Shown here: in pieces, positions 1 through 12,859 of the stretch
How positions within the stretch are numbered: position 1 is the first letter of the stretch
Layout: each line of letters opens with the position of its first letter
NCBI RefSeq assembly: GCF_036588685.1
Contig: NC_086383.1
Coordinates: forward strand, 58,169,448 to 58,233,447
Reading direction: 5' to 3'
DNA from: Mytilus trossulus
Lineage: Eukaryota; Mollusca; Bivalvia; Mytilida; Mytilidae
DNA length: 64,000 nucleotides
The notes under the pieces: model-generated
The model's input: only the letters and a program-made list of their open reading frames with translations
Databases searched by the model: none
What the model was told of the DNA's origin: nothing
Translations under genes and position numbers: made by a program

Positions 1-100
1 GTTGTGGCGGCCGTCCCTTTACCTATAATGGTTTACTTCTATTAATTGTTACTTGTACGAGGAATTGTCTCATTGGCACTTATATCACATCTTCCTTACT
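1..100 (-). repeat. Fragment of dispersed repeat family R1
   Basis: The reverse complement of this stretch matches the start of the repeat I call R1, whose consensus begins with an 'agaagatgtggtatga' motif and a 'ccaatgagacaac' motif. The same end recurs at about 8255-8425, 32640-32755, 33395-33510, 34335-34460, 34635-34770, 44170-44510 and 53880-53945 in this orientation, and in the other orientation at 6725, 12720, 14812, 41585 and 53565. It has no coding capacity. Confidence 0.6.
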
Positions 101-1944
101 TTTTTTTTTACCGCTGTCATATACCAAACATTGTTTAATTCTGGTATTATTTCCATTTCAGATTCGCATCTTCGGCCCAAAATTATTCTGGCGTAATAAA
201 TTATAATCCTGGTACCTTTGATAACTACTATATTTCTTACAACTATGTAACGTTATTGGTTACTTTTCCCTATCAAGTGAAACTCTTTAATGTTCATACT
301 GTCTTTAAAATGATGTGAAAAAAAAATAGTGTAGTAGAAATGATAACTTTTTAACACGCCATTTTGTATGCTCTGTAATCATTTTTACAGCACTGTTTTG
401 CAGCCGTTTTCAACTAAAGCATAAGCATAATTTTTAAAACACATTACTCTGATTGGTTAGATAAAATTGCCCTTCGGTGTATGAAAAAATGAATACAAGT
501 GAATAATTTGCTTCTGTATGTTTCAATATGAAACTTGTAGGATACTTTTGTCACATCCTACAGTGAAGATAATACATTCTGCTGAAATATGGATTAACTA
601 TACATTATCTTAAGTTATAGGCTTTATCTCTATGTTAAAAGAGAGGAAATGTCGAGCAAATAGTTCCTATTCCAAGACGAGTATAGATAAAACATAAATG
701 TTAAGACAAGTTTTAGTTTTCTATAAAGAATGCAACTCCAAATATGTTCAAAATGAAATATCTAGGGAGACCAATCATTATATTTTGTTTTAAATTTTGT
801 CACGAAAGACGTAAAAATTCAGCACACCTTTACTTTTAATGACATCATAAATAAAACTGTTCGAATGCATTTTCTCAAATGATTATTCGGTAAATGTAAT
901 TTGACTGCGTAAAAAGCACAGCTGTAATTTATTCTAAAAATTCCCTACTTAATATTGCGCAAATGATTACAATGTTTACGTCCAAATACAAGGCCAATGC
1001 ATTGAAAATAACAATATTTTCGTAACTTAAGAGGTCAACAGTTGATAAGCAATGCATATAAAACAATGAATATATATGTCTATCTAAGAGCGAGCGGATA
1101 ATTCAACGGGTAAGGTGATGCTTCTTTGAGCTTTTAGAACACCGTTTTTTGTGTATGATTTTTAGCATTTAAAGGTTTTTCAACGTTTACACGTTATTGT
1201 CCATTTTGAGTTGCTGTGATTTCATCAGTTTTCGTTACCTTGATTTGTTCCTCATTTATCTTTATCAAGTTCTTTGCGAAAACATTCGGGAATAAAAGAT
1301 TGTTTTGAAGGGTTTTAACTTTAAAAAGCCAAGGTTGTGTCTGTTCTATGGATTCTTGTGGCTTAAATATTCATTAACTTGAAAGTGAATAAAATATCAA
1401 GCGAAACCAAAAGTTAAAGGTACAATACTCTTAGAATATTTTTTTAGAAATGGTTGCATTAAAAATTTGATAGAATAAATTCAATCTAATTTTAAAGGAG
1501 AGGTGATGTTTTCTCTGCTGATATTTAGGAACAAGGCATTGTCATGGATGAGCGTATAAGAGTAACGTCAAACAATATACCAGGTGTCAACAGTGTTATA
1601 TCAAGTTGGTGCCCTTCTTTCGATTTTGACTGCCATCTGATGTTTACAACGAAGACTCAATTTGTGATTGATTCATAAGCTGATAACAATTTTGAAACCT
1701 TTAACTGTGAAGAACATGGACGAAAATACTATATATTCATATTCAAGGTTAAATACCTTTATTCAATTGCAATAGTAAAATATTTGAAACTCATAAAACA
1801 TTCGAAGACGATCTTGAAATAAAAGGATGATTTGAATTTAGTGTCGATTTATTCGTTGGAATTATAAAATTGCGAATTTTAAATTGTAATTTCAAAATGA
1901 TTTGCATAAAGGATAATATATATCTTTTGACTGCTTCACAGATA
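101..1944. other. Non-coding sequence upstream of the BRICHOS gene
   Basis: No open frame, RNA gene or recognised repeat was found here. The last part must contain the promoter and 5' untranslated region of the gene that starts at 1945, but I cannot point to a convincing core promoter. Confidence 0.4.
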
Positions 1945-4900
1945 ATGATGATCTTGTTCCTTTTGCTGATTGCCAGTGTGTCTTGTTTTCCAGAGGTAAG
2001 TTACACATTGTTGCTCTTTATATAAGATATATTTACAAAAGTAAGTCATCAAAATACTATTCGATGACAAATATGAAAAAATGGAAAATCCTAAGTTAAC
2101 TTTTTATATCTATGTCTGGTTTAAATCAGTCCACATTTCGGGTTTTATACTTCCTTGTATTTATGTCGTTAGGCATCATGGACAAAATTATGTGCTTACT
2201 AATTTTCATTCATGTGCTAGTATTATCTCAACATAAAATATAAAAGCAACTTGTAAGCTGAACCTATTGAAGAGTTTTTTTTATATTGGTAGAGCTACTC
2301 TATGAATGCAAACATGAGGCATTGAAAACGTGACAGCTGAAAAAATGAATTAATCACAAATCGTCGAATGAAGAAATTGATAGAGTTGACCTAAAATGGC
2401 ATGGTGTAGGCAGAGTAAAATGTGCGCAAATGCATCACAAAACAAGTTTTTAAAAAACTTGAGTCAACAGTTATGTATTTAAAGGCAACTAATTCTATTC
2501 ACAATGTCCTTAAAAAAGTAAAATCCCAAAAATACCGAACCTCAAAGAAAATTTAAAAAGGAAAGTCCCTCATCAAATGGCAAAATCAAAAGCCAAAACA
2601 CACCAAACAAATGAATATAAATTGTCATATTCCTGACTTGTTATAAGAGATAATGAAAATTTGGACTAACGGTTAGCTAACCTTTGGTTTACAAAATGTG
2701 TAAACGTTTTTGTGCTATATTTGATAGCATTTTTAAAAATACGAATAAACATTTATTTTTTATTTCGCTATACAGAACTTTAGAGCAATTGTGAAAGTTG
2801 ACGGGAAACCAGTTCACGTAGATTTCGTTCTCGATCTTGAGAAAAACACATTTGTGGTCACTGTTGGTAGAGTCAGCCATCTTGGACCAACATTCTCAAG
2901 TACCGTTAATCTTCATGACTTCAATATGGTATGTTCACTTACAATGTACTTTACTACTAAACAGTTATCGGATTGTATTTTATTAAAACAACAAAGTTGT
3001 GAATTCTGTTTGAAAATCACTTTGTTCATTTTCCATGTTTACGATTTATTCCTTGTCATATAACCCCGACTAATTGGCTATATACAACAAAAAGAAGTAC
3101 CAATGTAAGAACTGATATAAATAATCAAAGGTCTTATCACACTATCTAATTGATAACATCTAAAGAGAGGGGTAAAGTACTAAATAAGCGTTGAACTTAT
3201 ACGTTTAGGTTCAATTGAATGGCCAATAACACTACAATGGTCATATATTGATTGTGTCTAAACTAACGAACTCGTTTAACGACGCCGTAATAGAACTATG
3301 AAACCAAATTGATATTTCTGAACGAATTGCGTATTTGTTTTTAAATTGTAACTTTTTGTATAAAGGGTTTATATCTACATACATGTTCTTCTTAAATTCA
3401 GCAAAAACTAGCATTTAAACGGATAGATGCTGGAATATGTTATGTTATTCATATGGACGAGAATCTTTCAGAACTAAGTACTCGACTACATAACATGACA
3501 AGGTAATATAAATGTATTGGTACTCAATGTACAATATAAACACGCCGAAAAATTAAGACACATCAAAAAGGTTTGTTTTGGATTGACGTTGATCTGTTTG
3601 CGAAAGAGTTAGGATAACCGTTTGAATTTAATATGCATAATGTCTTAAAGACAACGAGATTACCCATTTACGCACTTTTTTTTTAAACTGATTGCAGCAA
3701 TAGCATGTAGAAAACAAGGAAGATACAGAGTTGGTTATTTAATGTAGACGGCACATATAAACTAAAAACAATGACAGCCTTTTTATTTATAAAGTTCTTT
3801 ATTCTGTTTTTAGTCATTTTTTATATTGTGCTATTTTCGATTATTGTAAAAACTGCATGTCACCTTACACAAATAGGAGATTTGGTATTGGTGCAAATAG
3901 ATCTACTTTAAACTAGAGTCTAACTGGTGAAGAATTAAAAACCAACGTCCCTTAAGTGCTCAAAAACTAAACCGTATCGTCCGCTTCATAAATAAAACAG
4001 TATCGTCCGTTTAAAAAAACTGAACCGTATCGTCCGCTTAAAAAAACTAAACCGTATCGTCCGTTTAAAAAACTAAACCGTATCGTCCGCTTAAAAAAAC
4101 TAAACCGTATCGTCCGCTTCAAAAAACAAAACCGTATCGTCAGCTTCTGAATTCTCCAACATAACAAAATAAAAGTTCAAGCGAAATAATGTGAGAGGTA
4201 AAATTGGTAACTCTAGCAAGGCACTAAGCTCAATTTTATAGTAATGTTAACGTTAAAGCATTAAAATGTAATTAGAAAAAAGTTACTCAATCGATTGTTA
4301 AAATTGAATAGCAAAGATAGCTCGAAAAATACTTTCAGAAAAAAAGAAAAGCTATTAGATCACCTAACACGGGTTTTGATATTATTATTCGCAGTTTGTA
4401 AAGACGATGAACAAACAAAATAAAGAGGGTACAACGAAAGGATATATTCTTCTGATGTTTCGTTCTTGTAATATCTCGTTCCGGAATAATTTCATTAACA
4501 TGTGACACAAGTGGAAAGTATTAATGAATTAAGAACAAACAAAAAATTCATACGTACTAAGCGGAGTGTAAAAAATATGCACTTACAATAATCAGTTTTT
4601 GAGTATGAAGTTTGTTAACATGTTTTATCATATACTTGTATAAAATATTAGTAAAATTTTACAGTTCAATAACATTTAAAAATATCAAAAGGCTATAAAA
4701 GGATTATCTAGGTTTATTGACCAGATTCCTTAGAATTTCCATAGCGGGCTGATAAAGGTACCTTTATTAACTGCTTCCGGAATGTTATCACATGCCTTTC
4801 CGTTAATTTCCGTGACGTTTATCACATGCAACTTCGTGCATTTCCGGAAATTTGTTTGAAAACGGCAAGGATTTGTATAGTCAGCTCTTGGGCTGATATC

Positions 4901-6462
4901 ATAACCTCGGGCCGATAAAGGGTCTGATATGAAAAATGCCATGTAATAATCTATACATATGATTCTTTTCAAGTGGGCAACAATTGATAACACATGGGAA
5001 AATTATTTAAAAATGTAAAATGACCGTAGCAAAACAATAGGGGTCTGATGTTGTTACTTTATTAGTCATATATATGCCAGTTCACATCGTAAATAACTAA
5101 TTTTATTTTGGCATATACTTGTAGTATTTGCGCCGTGCTTGGAAATTTAAAAATTGTTTCAGCGTTCGCTTAAATTGTATAAATTTCAAGATTTTGATAA
5201 AGTTTTAATTTGAATTGACATGATTCATTTGTCATTGTGCAATTACCGAGGAAGGATATCTGTTATCCGAAATATCTAACATATTGTTCGTTTTATTGTG
5301 TTTTTTGGTGAACTTGTATCCTTTTAGATTTGATTTATATATTGGGTCTAATATGCATGTTATACAAAATAATTACTGCATTTCTGTTTTAGTGAAATAT
5401 TTGCACCTAATCTACCAAAACATGTCTATCGACTCACCAAAACCAGCATGTCGAATGAAAACCTGATTGCCTATGCCGGTTCAAAGATTGCCAACTTTTG
5501 TCGTGGTTATCAGACCAAATATGCACATAGAGTGGACGATGGTTAGTTTAATAGCTTTATAGGAATCCGTCGTAAGATGGACTGAAGCATCTTGTTGTTA
5601 AATTCAGAATTATTCATGCATGATTGTTCGGGTAAAATCAAAAAAGATCTATTTGATTAATTTTGTATCATATGAATAAAGGATATCTGTATTTCCAAAC
5701 ACATTTTTGATTCGTGTATATAATTTTTCCTTTTTAAAATAATTTTCATACCTGATACACTTTTTAGGTGCATCTTGATCTTTCCATAACTACAGAGTTT
5801 TGATTTTTCGATTCTACCATAATTTTCGACAAATAAATTTTCCAAGTGTTCATATGGTGTTTCAAATATCTATTAGCATTTGGCAATTTTGGATTAATAT
5901 GTTTAGGGTTTTAGTCTCAATCAGACCTCATTTCTATTTACTCAATGATATATTGTCTAAAATATACTGTAATGCTGGGTTTTTATCAATTGTCGAATTC
6001 GTTTTTTAAAATACTATATGTTTACGAGAATTGCTAGCACTAGTTAATTAAAGTGTCAATTGATAAAGAATGTAACAGCAGTGTTCAACTTTTTAGTTGT
6101 CAAGCTAGAATGTTTTGGTATTGTTCTATAAATGGGACTAAATTTGAAATATACACTTTAGTATGTTGTAAAGAGCAAACTGATTGCTGACCCACACTAC
6201 ATATCGTATCAGTAGAAACAAGGGTTTTAAGGCATTTGTTTGATATCATTTCGGGGATACGTTATTCTTTCTGCACCCTAACACTTTCTGTTAAGAAAAT
6301 TAACTAAATTTTCCTATGTTTATAAGCAATGTATTTGTAAATCTTTGATAATAAGTGAAGGCAGTTTCCTTTTTTGTAGATGAGATTCACAGACGGGCGT
6401 TGTTACAACAGGTATCGGATAATGTTGCTTGCGGCTGTGACCGTATTAAAATGATTATTTGA
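1945..6462 (+). CDS. Secreted BRICHOS-domain protein, five exons, 178 residues
   Basis: Exons 1945-1995, 2776-2928, 3402-3502, 5393-5541 and 6380-6462 all have GT and AG borders, and their phases join into 178 codons ending in TGA. Exon 1 encodes a signal peptide (hydrophobic LFLLLIASVSC). The rest matches the BRICHOS pattern: an Asp in 'HDF' (D65), then 'AGICYVIHMD' (C81), then 'IANFCRGY' (C138), the two cysteines expected to form the domain's disulphide. BRICHOS domains act as chaperones for beta-prone segments of their own precursor in the secretory pathway. Residues 139-178 form a tail after the domain with a Cys-Gly-Cys near the end, the place where a client peptide sits in several BRICHOS precursors. 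The protein is short and lacks a transmembrane anchor beyond the signal. The paralogue group and ligand are unknown. A second ATG follows the first directly. Confidence 0.85.
2510..2650 (+). repeat. Dispersed repeat R3 fragment in BRICHOS intron 1
   Basis: The stretch has the 'aaaatcccaaaaatac', 'tcaaagaaaatt' and 'aaaagccaaaacacacc' run that recurs at about 7500-7760, 18355-18500, 22625-22860, 23300-23450, 23645-23790, 56270-56460, 58045-58770, 60355-60545 and 63075-63265. Spurious ATG-containing frames in several of those places come from this repeat. Confidence 0.6.
3967..4150. repeat. Tandem repeat, about 27 bp, 7 copies
   Basis: A unit with 'accgtatcgtccgctt' followed by an A-rich spacer repeats about seven times with small length changes. 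It lies in intron 3 of the BRICHOS gene. The minus-strand open frame across it is only the repeat read through. Confidence 0.9.
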
Positions 6463-6724
6463 AATTTCTACATTTACCAAATTATCACAATAAAGGGGTA
6501 TTAAGTAGTTGGACTTAAATGACTTATTGGTTATTTGATCTCAAAGAAAATAAAACATTATATTTAGCAGTTAAAAGGGGGGAAAAACCTGTAATGCAAT
6601 ATTTCAAATATGTAATTCAACATTACCAATATGTTATTCAATATAACCAATATGTAATTCAACTTATCTACTACATTTGTTGATTTTATCTTTGTTTTAA
6701 TCGTCCTTTTCGAATGGTTTAAAC
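6463..6724. other. 3' flank of BRICHOS gene
   Basis: Non-coding. An AATAAA at about 6490 could serve as polyadenylation signal, about 30 bases after the stop. A short AT-rich stretch near 6590-6665 repeats 'caatatgtaattcaa' three times. Confidence 0.4.
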
Positions 6725-7310
6725 CAAAGACGAAGTAGTATGATTGTCAAAACGAGAACTCTCCACAAGAGAAAAACGACACATAAATTAACAACTATAG
6801 GTCATTGTACGGTCTAGAACAACTACCAAAGCCCATAACACATACTAGTAGCTAGCTATAAAGGCCCCGAAATCAAACATGTTAACTAAAAATATCAAAC
6901 GAGAAAACTAACGGCATCATCAATGAACAACACATGATCATAAATCAATATCTTACACAGCAACATGTTTTATGTAAAAAATTAACAAAAAACAAATATG
7001 TAACACATAAACAAACGACAACCACTGAATTACAAGCTCCTGACTAGGGACAGGCACATACATAAATACATACATAAATACTGTGGCGGGGTTAACATGT
7101 TAGCGGGATCATAACCCTCCCCTAACCTGGGACAGTGGTATAACAGTACAACATAAGAACGAACTATAAAAATTAGTTGAAAAAGGCTTAACTCGTCAGA
7201 TAGACAAAAAATACAAGTGGACGTGGCCGGGTACTTATACATCCCGACCCAAAAAATCCACAATGAACAGATCTGAGAGTACTCGCAGTTTTCTGACATC
7301 TAGTTTAAAG
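6725..7310 (+). repeat. Dispersed repeat R1, long copy
   Basis: This is one of the longest copies of R1. It contains the gtatgattgtcaa start, a middle with ataaaggccccgaa and aacgagaaaactaacgg, and the distal block with tgtggcggggttaac and acctgggacagtgg. The same order of blocks is seen at 41585-41990 and, in part, at 25080-25285 and 53565-53870. No protein is encoded; it looks like a non-autonomous element. Confidence 0.7.
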
Positions 7311-7499
7311 CCACTAACAACTAATAAAAAAATCATGCATCTAAGACTAAACAATCAATCCGTACACATCCAACATCCAATGGATTTAGTGAAAAGACGT
7401 CAACAACCGCCAGAAAAAAAAACATGACCCTGTGCCATGCCAATCTACAGGTATCGACATATTGTAGTATCTTGTTAGCGTGTGGCTAATCTTCCCCTG

Positions 7500-7760
7500 A
7501 CTCCGGGGAATTCGATGTTACTGTCATCAAAGTGAGAGGTTTAGCACTTTAAAACCAGGTTTAGTCCACCATTTTCTACATTTGAAAATGCCTGTACCAA
7601 GTCAGCAATATGACAGTTCTTGTCTATTCGTTTTTGATGTGTTTTTGCATTTGATGTAATTATGGACTTTCCAATTGGATTCTCTTCTGAGTTCAGTACA
7701 TTTGTTATTTTACTTTTTGTGCAGCAGAACAAAACAAAACAATAAACAAACAACATATAT
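7500..7760 (-). repeat. Dispersed repeat R3, reverse copy
   Basis: This is the reverse complement of the repeat at 22625-22860, including the 'ctacatttgaaaatgcctgt' block. The copy is followed at 7800-8045 by a second piece of the distal R1 block (tacaacataagaac, aactataaaa). Confidence 0.6.
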
Positions 7761-8429
7761 GATCAACAGCAACAGACAACAGCCGTTAAATGTATAGCTT
7801 CTAACTAAGAAAAGTCAAATATAGGATAGGTTTCCTTCAACCTGGTACAGAGGTGATGTCAGTACAACATAAGAACAAACTATAAAATATAGTTGGGAAC
7901 GAATTCATTCATCAGATGGCTATGCATACATTAAGAAATACATCTGAGAAAAACACATACTAGACGTGGTCGGGTAGTTTTACATTCAAACAAAAAAGAC
8001 ATAAGTACAGATCTGAGAGAACCCTCAGTTAATGACAGCTAGATCAAAATGTTATGTATAAACTTGTCCTTTATATCCACGTTACACAATCACAACATCC
8101 CTCATACTCCATTACAACATTATCCTTACACAATTCACCATATCACATTAGACCTTTTCCCCTTGCACCATGTGACATAAATCGATCATTACTCTATATA
8201 CGTGATTTTGGGAAGTTGTATGGGTCTATCGTGCCTTGTTTTTTTTTTTATAAAGATAAGTGCATTTGTTTTCCTGATTAAATGGGTTTACACTAGTAAT
8301 TTTGGGAGTCCTTTATAGCTTCTTGTTCGGTGTGAAGGTCATTTTTTGATCTCTTAGTTTTATAAATTGTGAACTGGATGGAGAGTTGTCATATTGGCGC
8401 TCACACCTCATCTTCTTATGTTTAATACA

Positions 8430-9984
8430 TCTAATAAAATATTATCGTACATCTTAGACTACATCATCAACCAGTACCCTTCAAACAGTTAATATGTTTA
8501 ATTGAGTAGTGTTTTGTTTATTAAAGAACCAGTTACCGATGTTTTTGACTAAATAGTGTTTGGCTTCTACCTTTTAAAAGCTTGGTATAGGATAAATTTG
8601 TAAGAACGGAATTTTTAGGTCAAGAAAAAATATCCCTGCACTTTCAAAAGTTTAAGTGTTATTTATAGCATATTTACCTGACGATATCAGGATATTGGTA
8701 TTCAGTCAAATCTGAACCGGAATTTGTGACTTCAAAATTTATAAAATGTAAACAATATTTCGAAATGTTTAGGCTTTAAACAATTTTTTTTCGTATAAGT
8801 TAATGCAAGCACACGAGGTGTAGAGAGTCTTGTACGATTACAGGTTTGTAATGTCGAACAACAATATCATATCAGTGTGTAAACAAGTTAATTATGAGCT
8901 TTGAAAGTCAAGTAGTTTGAGCATTTTTCTTATTAAGTTAAAAAAAAAATCAAACATATATTCCTTACTGCGGGTAAGCATTCATTAGTCATAAGTATCC
9001 TATAGATTAATATAGTGTGGTTATATTGAAAATTTAGAATCGTCCTTAAAAGTGGCGCACAAATGCGCAGCTAATTAATTTGATTGATGTGTCATTTTTA
9101 CACAAGAGTTATATTCCTTTGAACTATATTCAATTTCGTAAAGTCAATGTGTTGATTGTCTACCTTGAACAGGGTTATACTTTTATCTTTAACATATAGT
9201 TTTTTTTTATTGAGTTTAAAATCGTTACAAAATCTGTAAATGTACTATACTCGTATTTTTCATTAGTTTATCAAAGACATTTATGTATATCTATATATTC
9301 TTTTACTTGTTTTGAAATGGTTAAAATTAATTTATACTAATATACAGTATGATTTTATTATCTTAATAATGTTTTTGTTACATTTAAATATTTAGACCGT
9401 GCAAAAACGTCATAAATGAGCAACGTCGAATCCACCCTCATCATAACTTAGTTTCTTAGTGCGATGAGACAAACTGCTCTAAATCACACATCACAGGCAC
9501 TTTTTTCAGATTAAAAATTCCTGTATTATACCTTAATGTAACATAATGGTATATAGGGGGAAATAGTCTAAAACAAGTGCCTATGATACAGGAAAAGCAT
9601 CTTCCTCCAACTACTCATGACATTGTTCTCTTTTAAACCCATATCCTGGAAATTATAAAATGAAAACCTATTCATTCTACTTTTAATTTGAGGTACAATA
9701 TGCCGGTAAACAAATAGGTTTAATTGTGCTGTCAAGAATATACTGTTTCAAATTGTGATATGCATAAAATTGTCCAAAAGCATTCTCCCTTCCATCGATC
9801 GATATGTTGTATACAATTATGTCAGCACTCAAATGAAGCAGAAACGCTTACTCAATACTCCTTTGATATTCAAAATGAATCGTAAGATTAGATTACAATA
9901 GTATCACATTTTGTTGGTTCAGGTTTCGATCTAACGTATGAGGTCTGAAATATTACCTTTTTTTTCTGAGGGTTGCGACCTATA
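8430..9984. other. Non-coding stretch, nothing recognised
   Basis: AT-rich sequence without an open frame of note, without clear splice-site pairs and without a match to the other repeats of the window. Confidence 0.4.
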
Positions 9985-10300
9985 GGCTCAACAAGTGTAT
10001 AATTTGCTACGCCAGTCGTGCTTTTCGTCTGCATAAGACCAATTAGTGACGTTCAGATAAAAAAGTTAAAAAGCCAAACAAGTATAAAAAGCATTGAGGA
10101 CACAAAATTCCAAAAACGTTGTGCCACATACCGCTAAGGTAATCTATGCATGGGATAAAACAAAAAGGCCTTAGAAGTTCGACTAGTGTACACGAAAGTG
10201 ACCGCCCGAATTAAAAAAATTACCTGATTTGTAATAATATAAACAACACGACGGGTGCCACATTTGGAGCAGGATCTGATTGTCCTTCTGCAGCACCTGT
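9985..10300 (+). repeat. Dispersed repeat R2 copy
   Basis: It contains a 'tacgccagtcgtgcttttcg' and 'gacgttcagataaaaa' signature and an 'aagcattgagga' block. Other copies lie at about 10610-10735, 11390-11720 and 15775-15880. A different short repeat (R7, with 'tatgttgtgtcttgtgta') follows at 10335-10460 and is shared with 20160-20340 and, reversed, with 11295-11400 and 21480-21625. Confidence 0.65.
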
Positions 10301-11389
10301 GATCACCGCCAGTTTTTTAAGGGTTCGTATTGCTTAGTCTCTTCTTTTCTATGTTGTGTCTTGTGTACTATTATTTGTCTGTTTGTTTTTTTCTGTTTTA
10401 GCTATGGTGTTGTCAGTTTTATTTTGATCTAAAAGATTGACTTTATCTTTCCCCCCTCTTTAACACTTTTGTAAACAGTAAATAAAAAAACACACAAAAA
10501 AACAACAACATATAACTGAAATTCATGTTAGCTCGAAATGCTGACTACTGGGTTGTGATGACCTCGTGAACTAAACGTCCACCAGCAGTGCCATAAACCT
10601 AGTGGTGTAAATAGTTATCAAAGGTATTAGGATTATAATTTGTTATTCCAGACGCTCGTTTGGTCTACATAAGACGCACCAGTGACGCTCAGATAAATAA
10701 AAAGTTAGACAGCCAAACAAGTATCAACTTAGTCAATAATTTTCACTCTTTACTACTTCATTTTACTCAGCTTTTTCATTTGAGGTTTCATTGCAATCTT
10801 AATTATTAAATTGATATTTTACCCTTCATGGTTTCATTCTACTAAATTATTTATTCGAGTTCACCATCAACAGTTTCATTGCAATAAGCTTTTTAAATCG
10901 GGTTCACCACTGAAGGTTTCATTGTCAATGTAATATAAAGAATAACTAATCCGAGAATTGAAATCTAAAAAAATAATATTTTTTTTTTTTAAAGTGACTG
11001 AATATTATTGTTAATTTAGTCTTGCGTTGTTCGGTCACTCTTTGAATATTGTTCAAATTTCAATTCTTAAATAAGTAATTCTTTAATTATTTTATATAGG
11101 TAAACATGTTAGTAAGCTAACCGGTTGCTATTAATATAAGTTGTATGTTTATGGAAACTTTCGTTTTTAAGTTGGTTCAGTGTTGCCCTGTGGTGTTTCA
11201 TATTGTTTTTGTCAGTAAAGACCTTATTGCTACTCTTGAACTTTTGAAGTCATACAACAAACACTTGTCTTTGAAGCGTCATTAACAGATGCGCAGTACA
11301 TACCAGAGGGACAATAAAACGCAAAAATTGAAAATAAACTGATAAGCCATGGCTAAAAAAGAAATAGACTGACAAACAATGTACCACAC

Positions 11390-11720
11390 AATAGTTATCA
11401 AAGTTACCAGGATTATAATTTAGTACGCCAGACGCGCGTTTCGTCTACATAAGACTCATCAGGGACGCTCATACCGAAATAGTTATAAACCAAACAAATA
11501 CAAAGTTAAAGAGCATTGAGGATCCAAAATTCCAAAAAAGTTGTGCCAAATACGGCTAAGGTAATCTATGCCTGGGATTAGAAAACACAAAATAGAACAT
11601 AGAAAACTAAAGACTAAGCAACACGAATCCGACCAAACACTCTGGTTGATCTAAAGTGCTCCGAAAGGATAGGCAGCTACTGCTCCACATGTGGCACCCG
11701 TCATGTTAGTACAAACCTGG
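11390..11720 (+). repeat. Dispersed repeat R2, longer copy
   Basis: It matches the copy at 9985-10160 through 'cgtctacataagactcatca', 'aagagcattgagga' and 'aatctatgcctgggatta', and continues to a 'tgtggcacccgtcatgtt' end. Non-coding. Confidence 0.65.
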
Positions 11721-11984
11721 TAGCTAGTCTAACTCGGGGTATTACATTCGTATAAAAGGGGACTAGATTTTAGTTACGACATTATGAACAAATTTGCTAT
11801 GAAATGGATTTACGTGCATAACAGTCAACAAACAAGTTATAGTTTCTGTTCGGATATATATTTAAATTGCACTATTGGGAAGCTCAAATTATCTCTTTTG
11901 TCGTAAAATTATGTGTATAAACGAAAATCATGGTTAATTTCTATATGTAAGTCAAATTAAAAGACATACTTATTGTTGATTCAT

Positions 11985-12180
11985 TTAGTTCCGTTGGAAC
12001 CAAATTTCGTGAAATGCAGAAAACTTGTCTCTTACTGGATATTTGATTTCGTGGTTTTGCAAAAGTCTTCATACAACCTGATACAAAATTTGTCATTCGT
12101 TGACTATTAAAATTCGTGGTTTACCTAGCTGTATCCACGAAAACCACGAAAATTGGTATACAACGAATGGTAATAAATCC
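11985..12180. repeat. Diverged MITE of the 30414-30621 type
   Basis: Both ends have 'cgtggatt/tccacgaaa'-like words in opposite orientation (atttcgtgg, ccacgaaaaccacgaaaatt) like the better-preserved element at 30414-30621. The tips are eroded. At 12345-12405 follows a piece of another repeat ending in 'cccatttccattctcaattt', shared with 19950-19998. Confidence 0.45.
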
Positions 12181-12859
12181 AAAGTAACTGAAATTGTCGT
12201 ATCGTATATCTCAAAAGTAGATGGGATTGATGCAGTGAAAATATTCATTAAATTTTGAATTAATTAGTGAGAAGCACTATTTTAAAACAAAAAGTAAAGT
12301 AAAAGGACATTGTGACTTCGAAATTATTGTGTAGGTAGTAGTTTTTTTCTGCGGTCGGGTTGTTGTCTTTTTGACACATTCCCCATTTCCATTCTCAATT
12401 TTAATATTAATCTTAACAACAGTTCACATGCCAAACGTTATTCCATAATGCTGGGTAAACGCTGATTCACTTTGCAGTTAAAACATTGGCCTACGAGTTC
12501 TGGTTTGTTTAATCAACGAAGGCCCAACATTTCTACCAGAGTGATTGTGACCATACTAGTCACAGTCAAAACAGATGTCAATCAATATATTTACAAGGAT
12601 TCGTCTAATACTAAAATATGGTCATTGCTTTTAATACGTATAACGAACTGGTATAGCAATACAATATTAGAACGTGAATAAACAACATTATAACTTAAAA
12701 GCTTGTCTGTAGATATATATAAGAAGATGTGGTATGAGTGTCAATGAGTCATCTCTCCATCAATGTCCCAATTTGAAAAAAGAAATCTATGTTTATGTTT
12801 ATAATATAATGTTGCCTCTAGAACAAGCATTTTAAGTAATTGATATTTACACACGTAAC

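Noticed and set aside
3967-4167. Minus-strand frame with a repeated TIRFSF-type peptide
   Set aside because: It is the 27-bp tandem repeat inside an intron of the BRICHOS gene.
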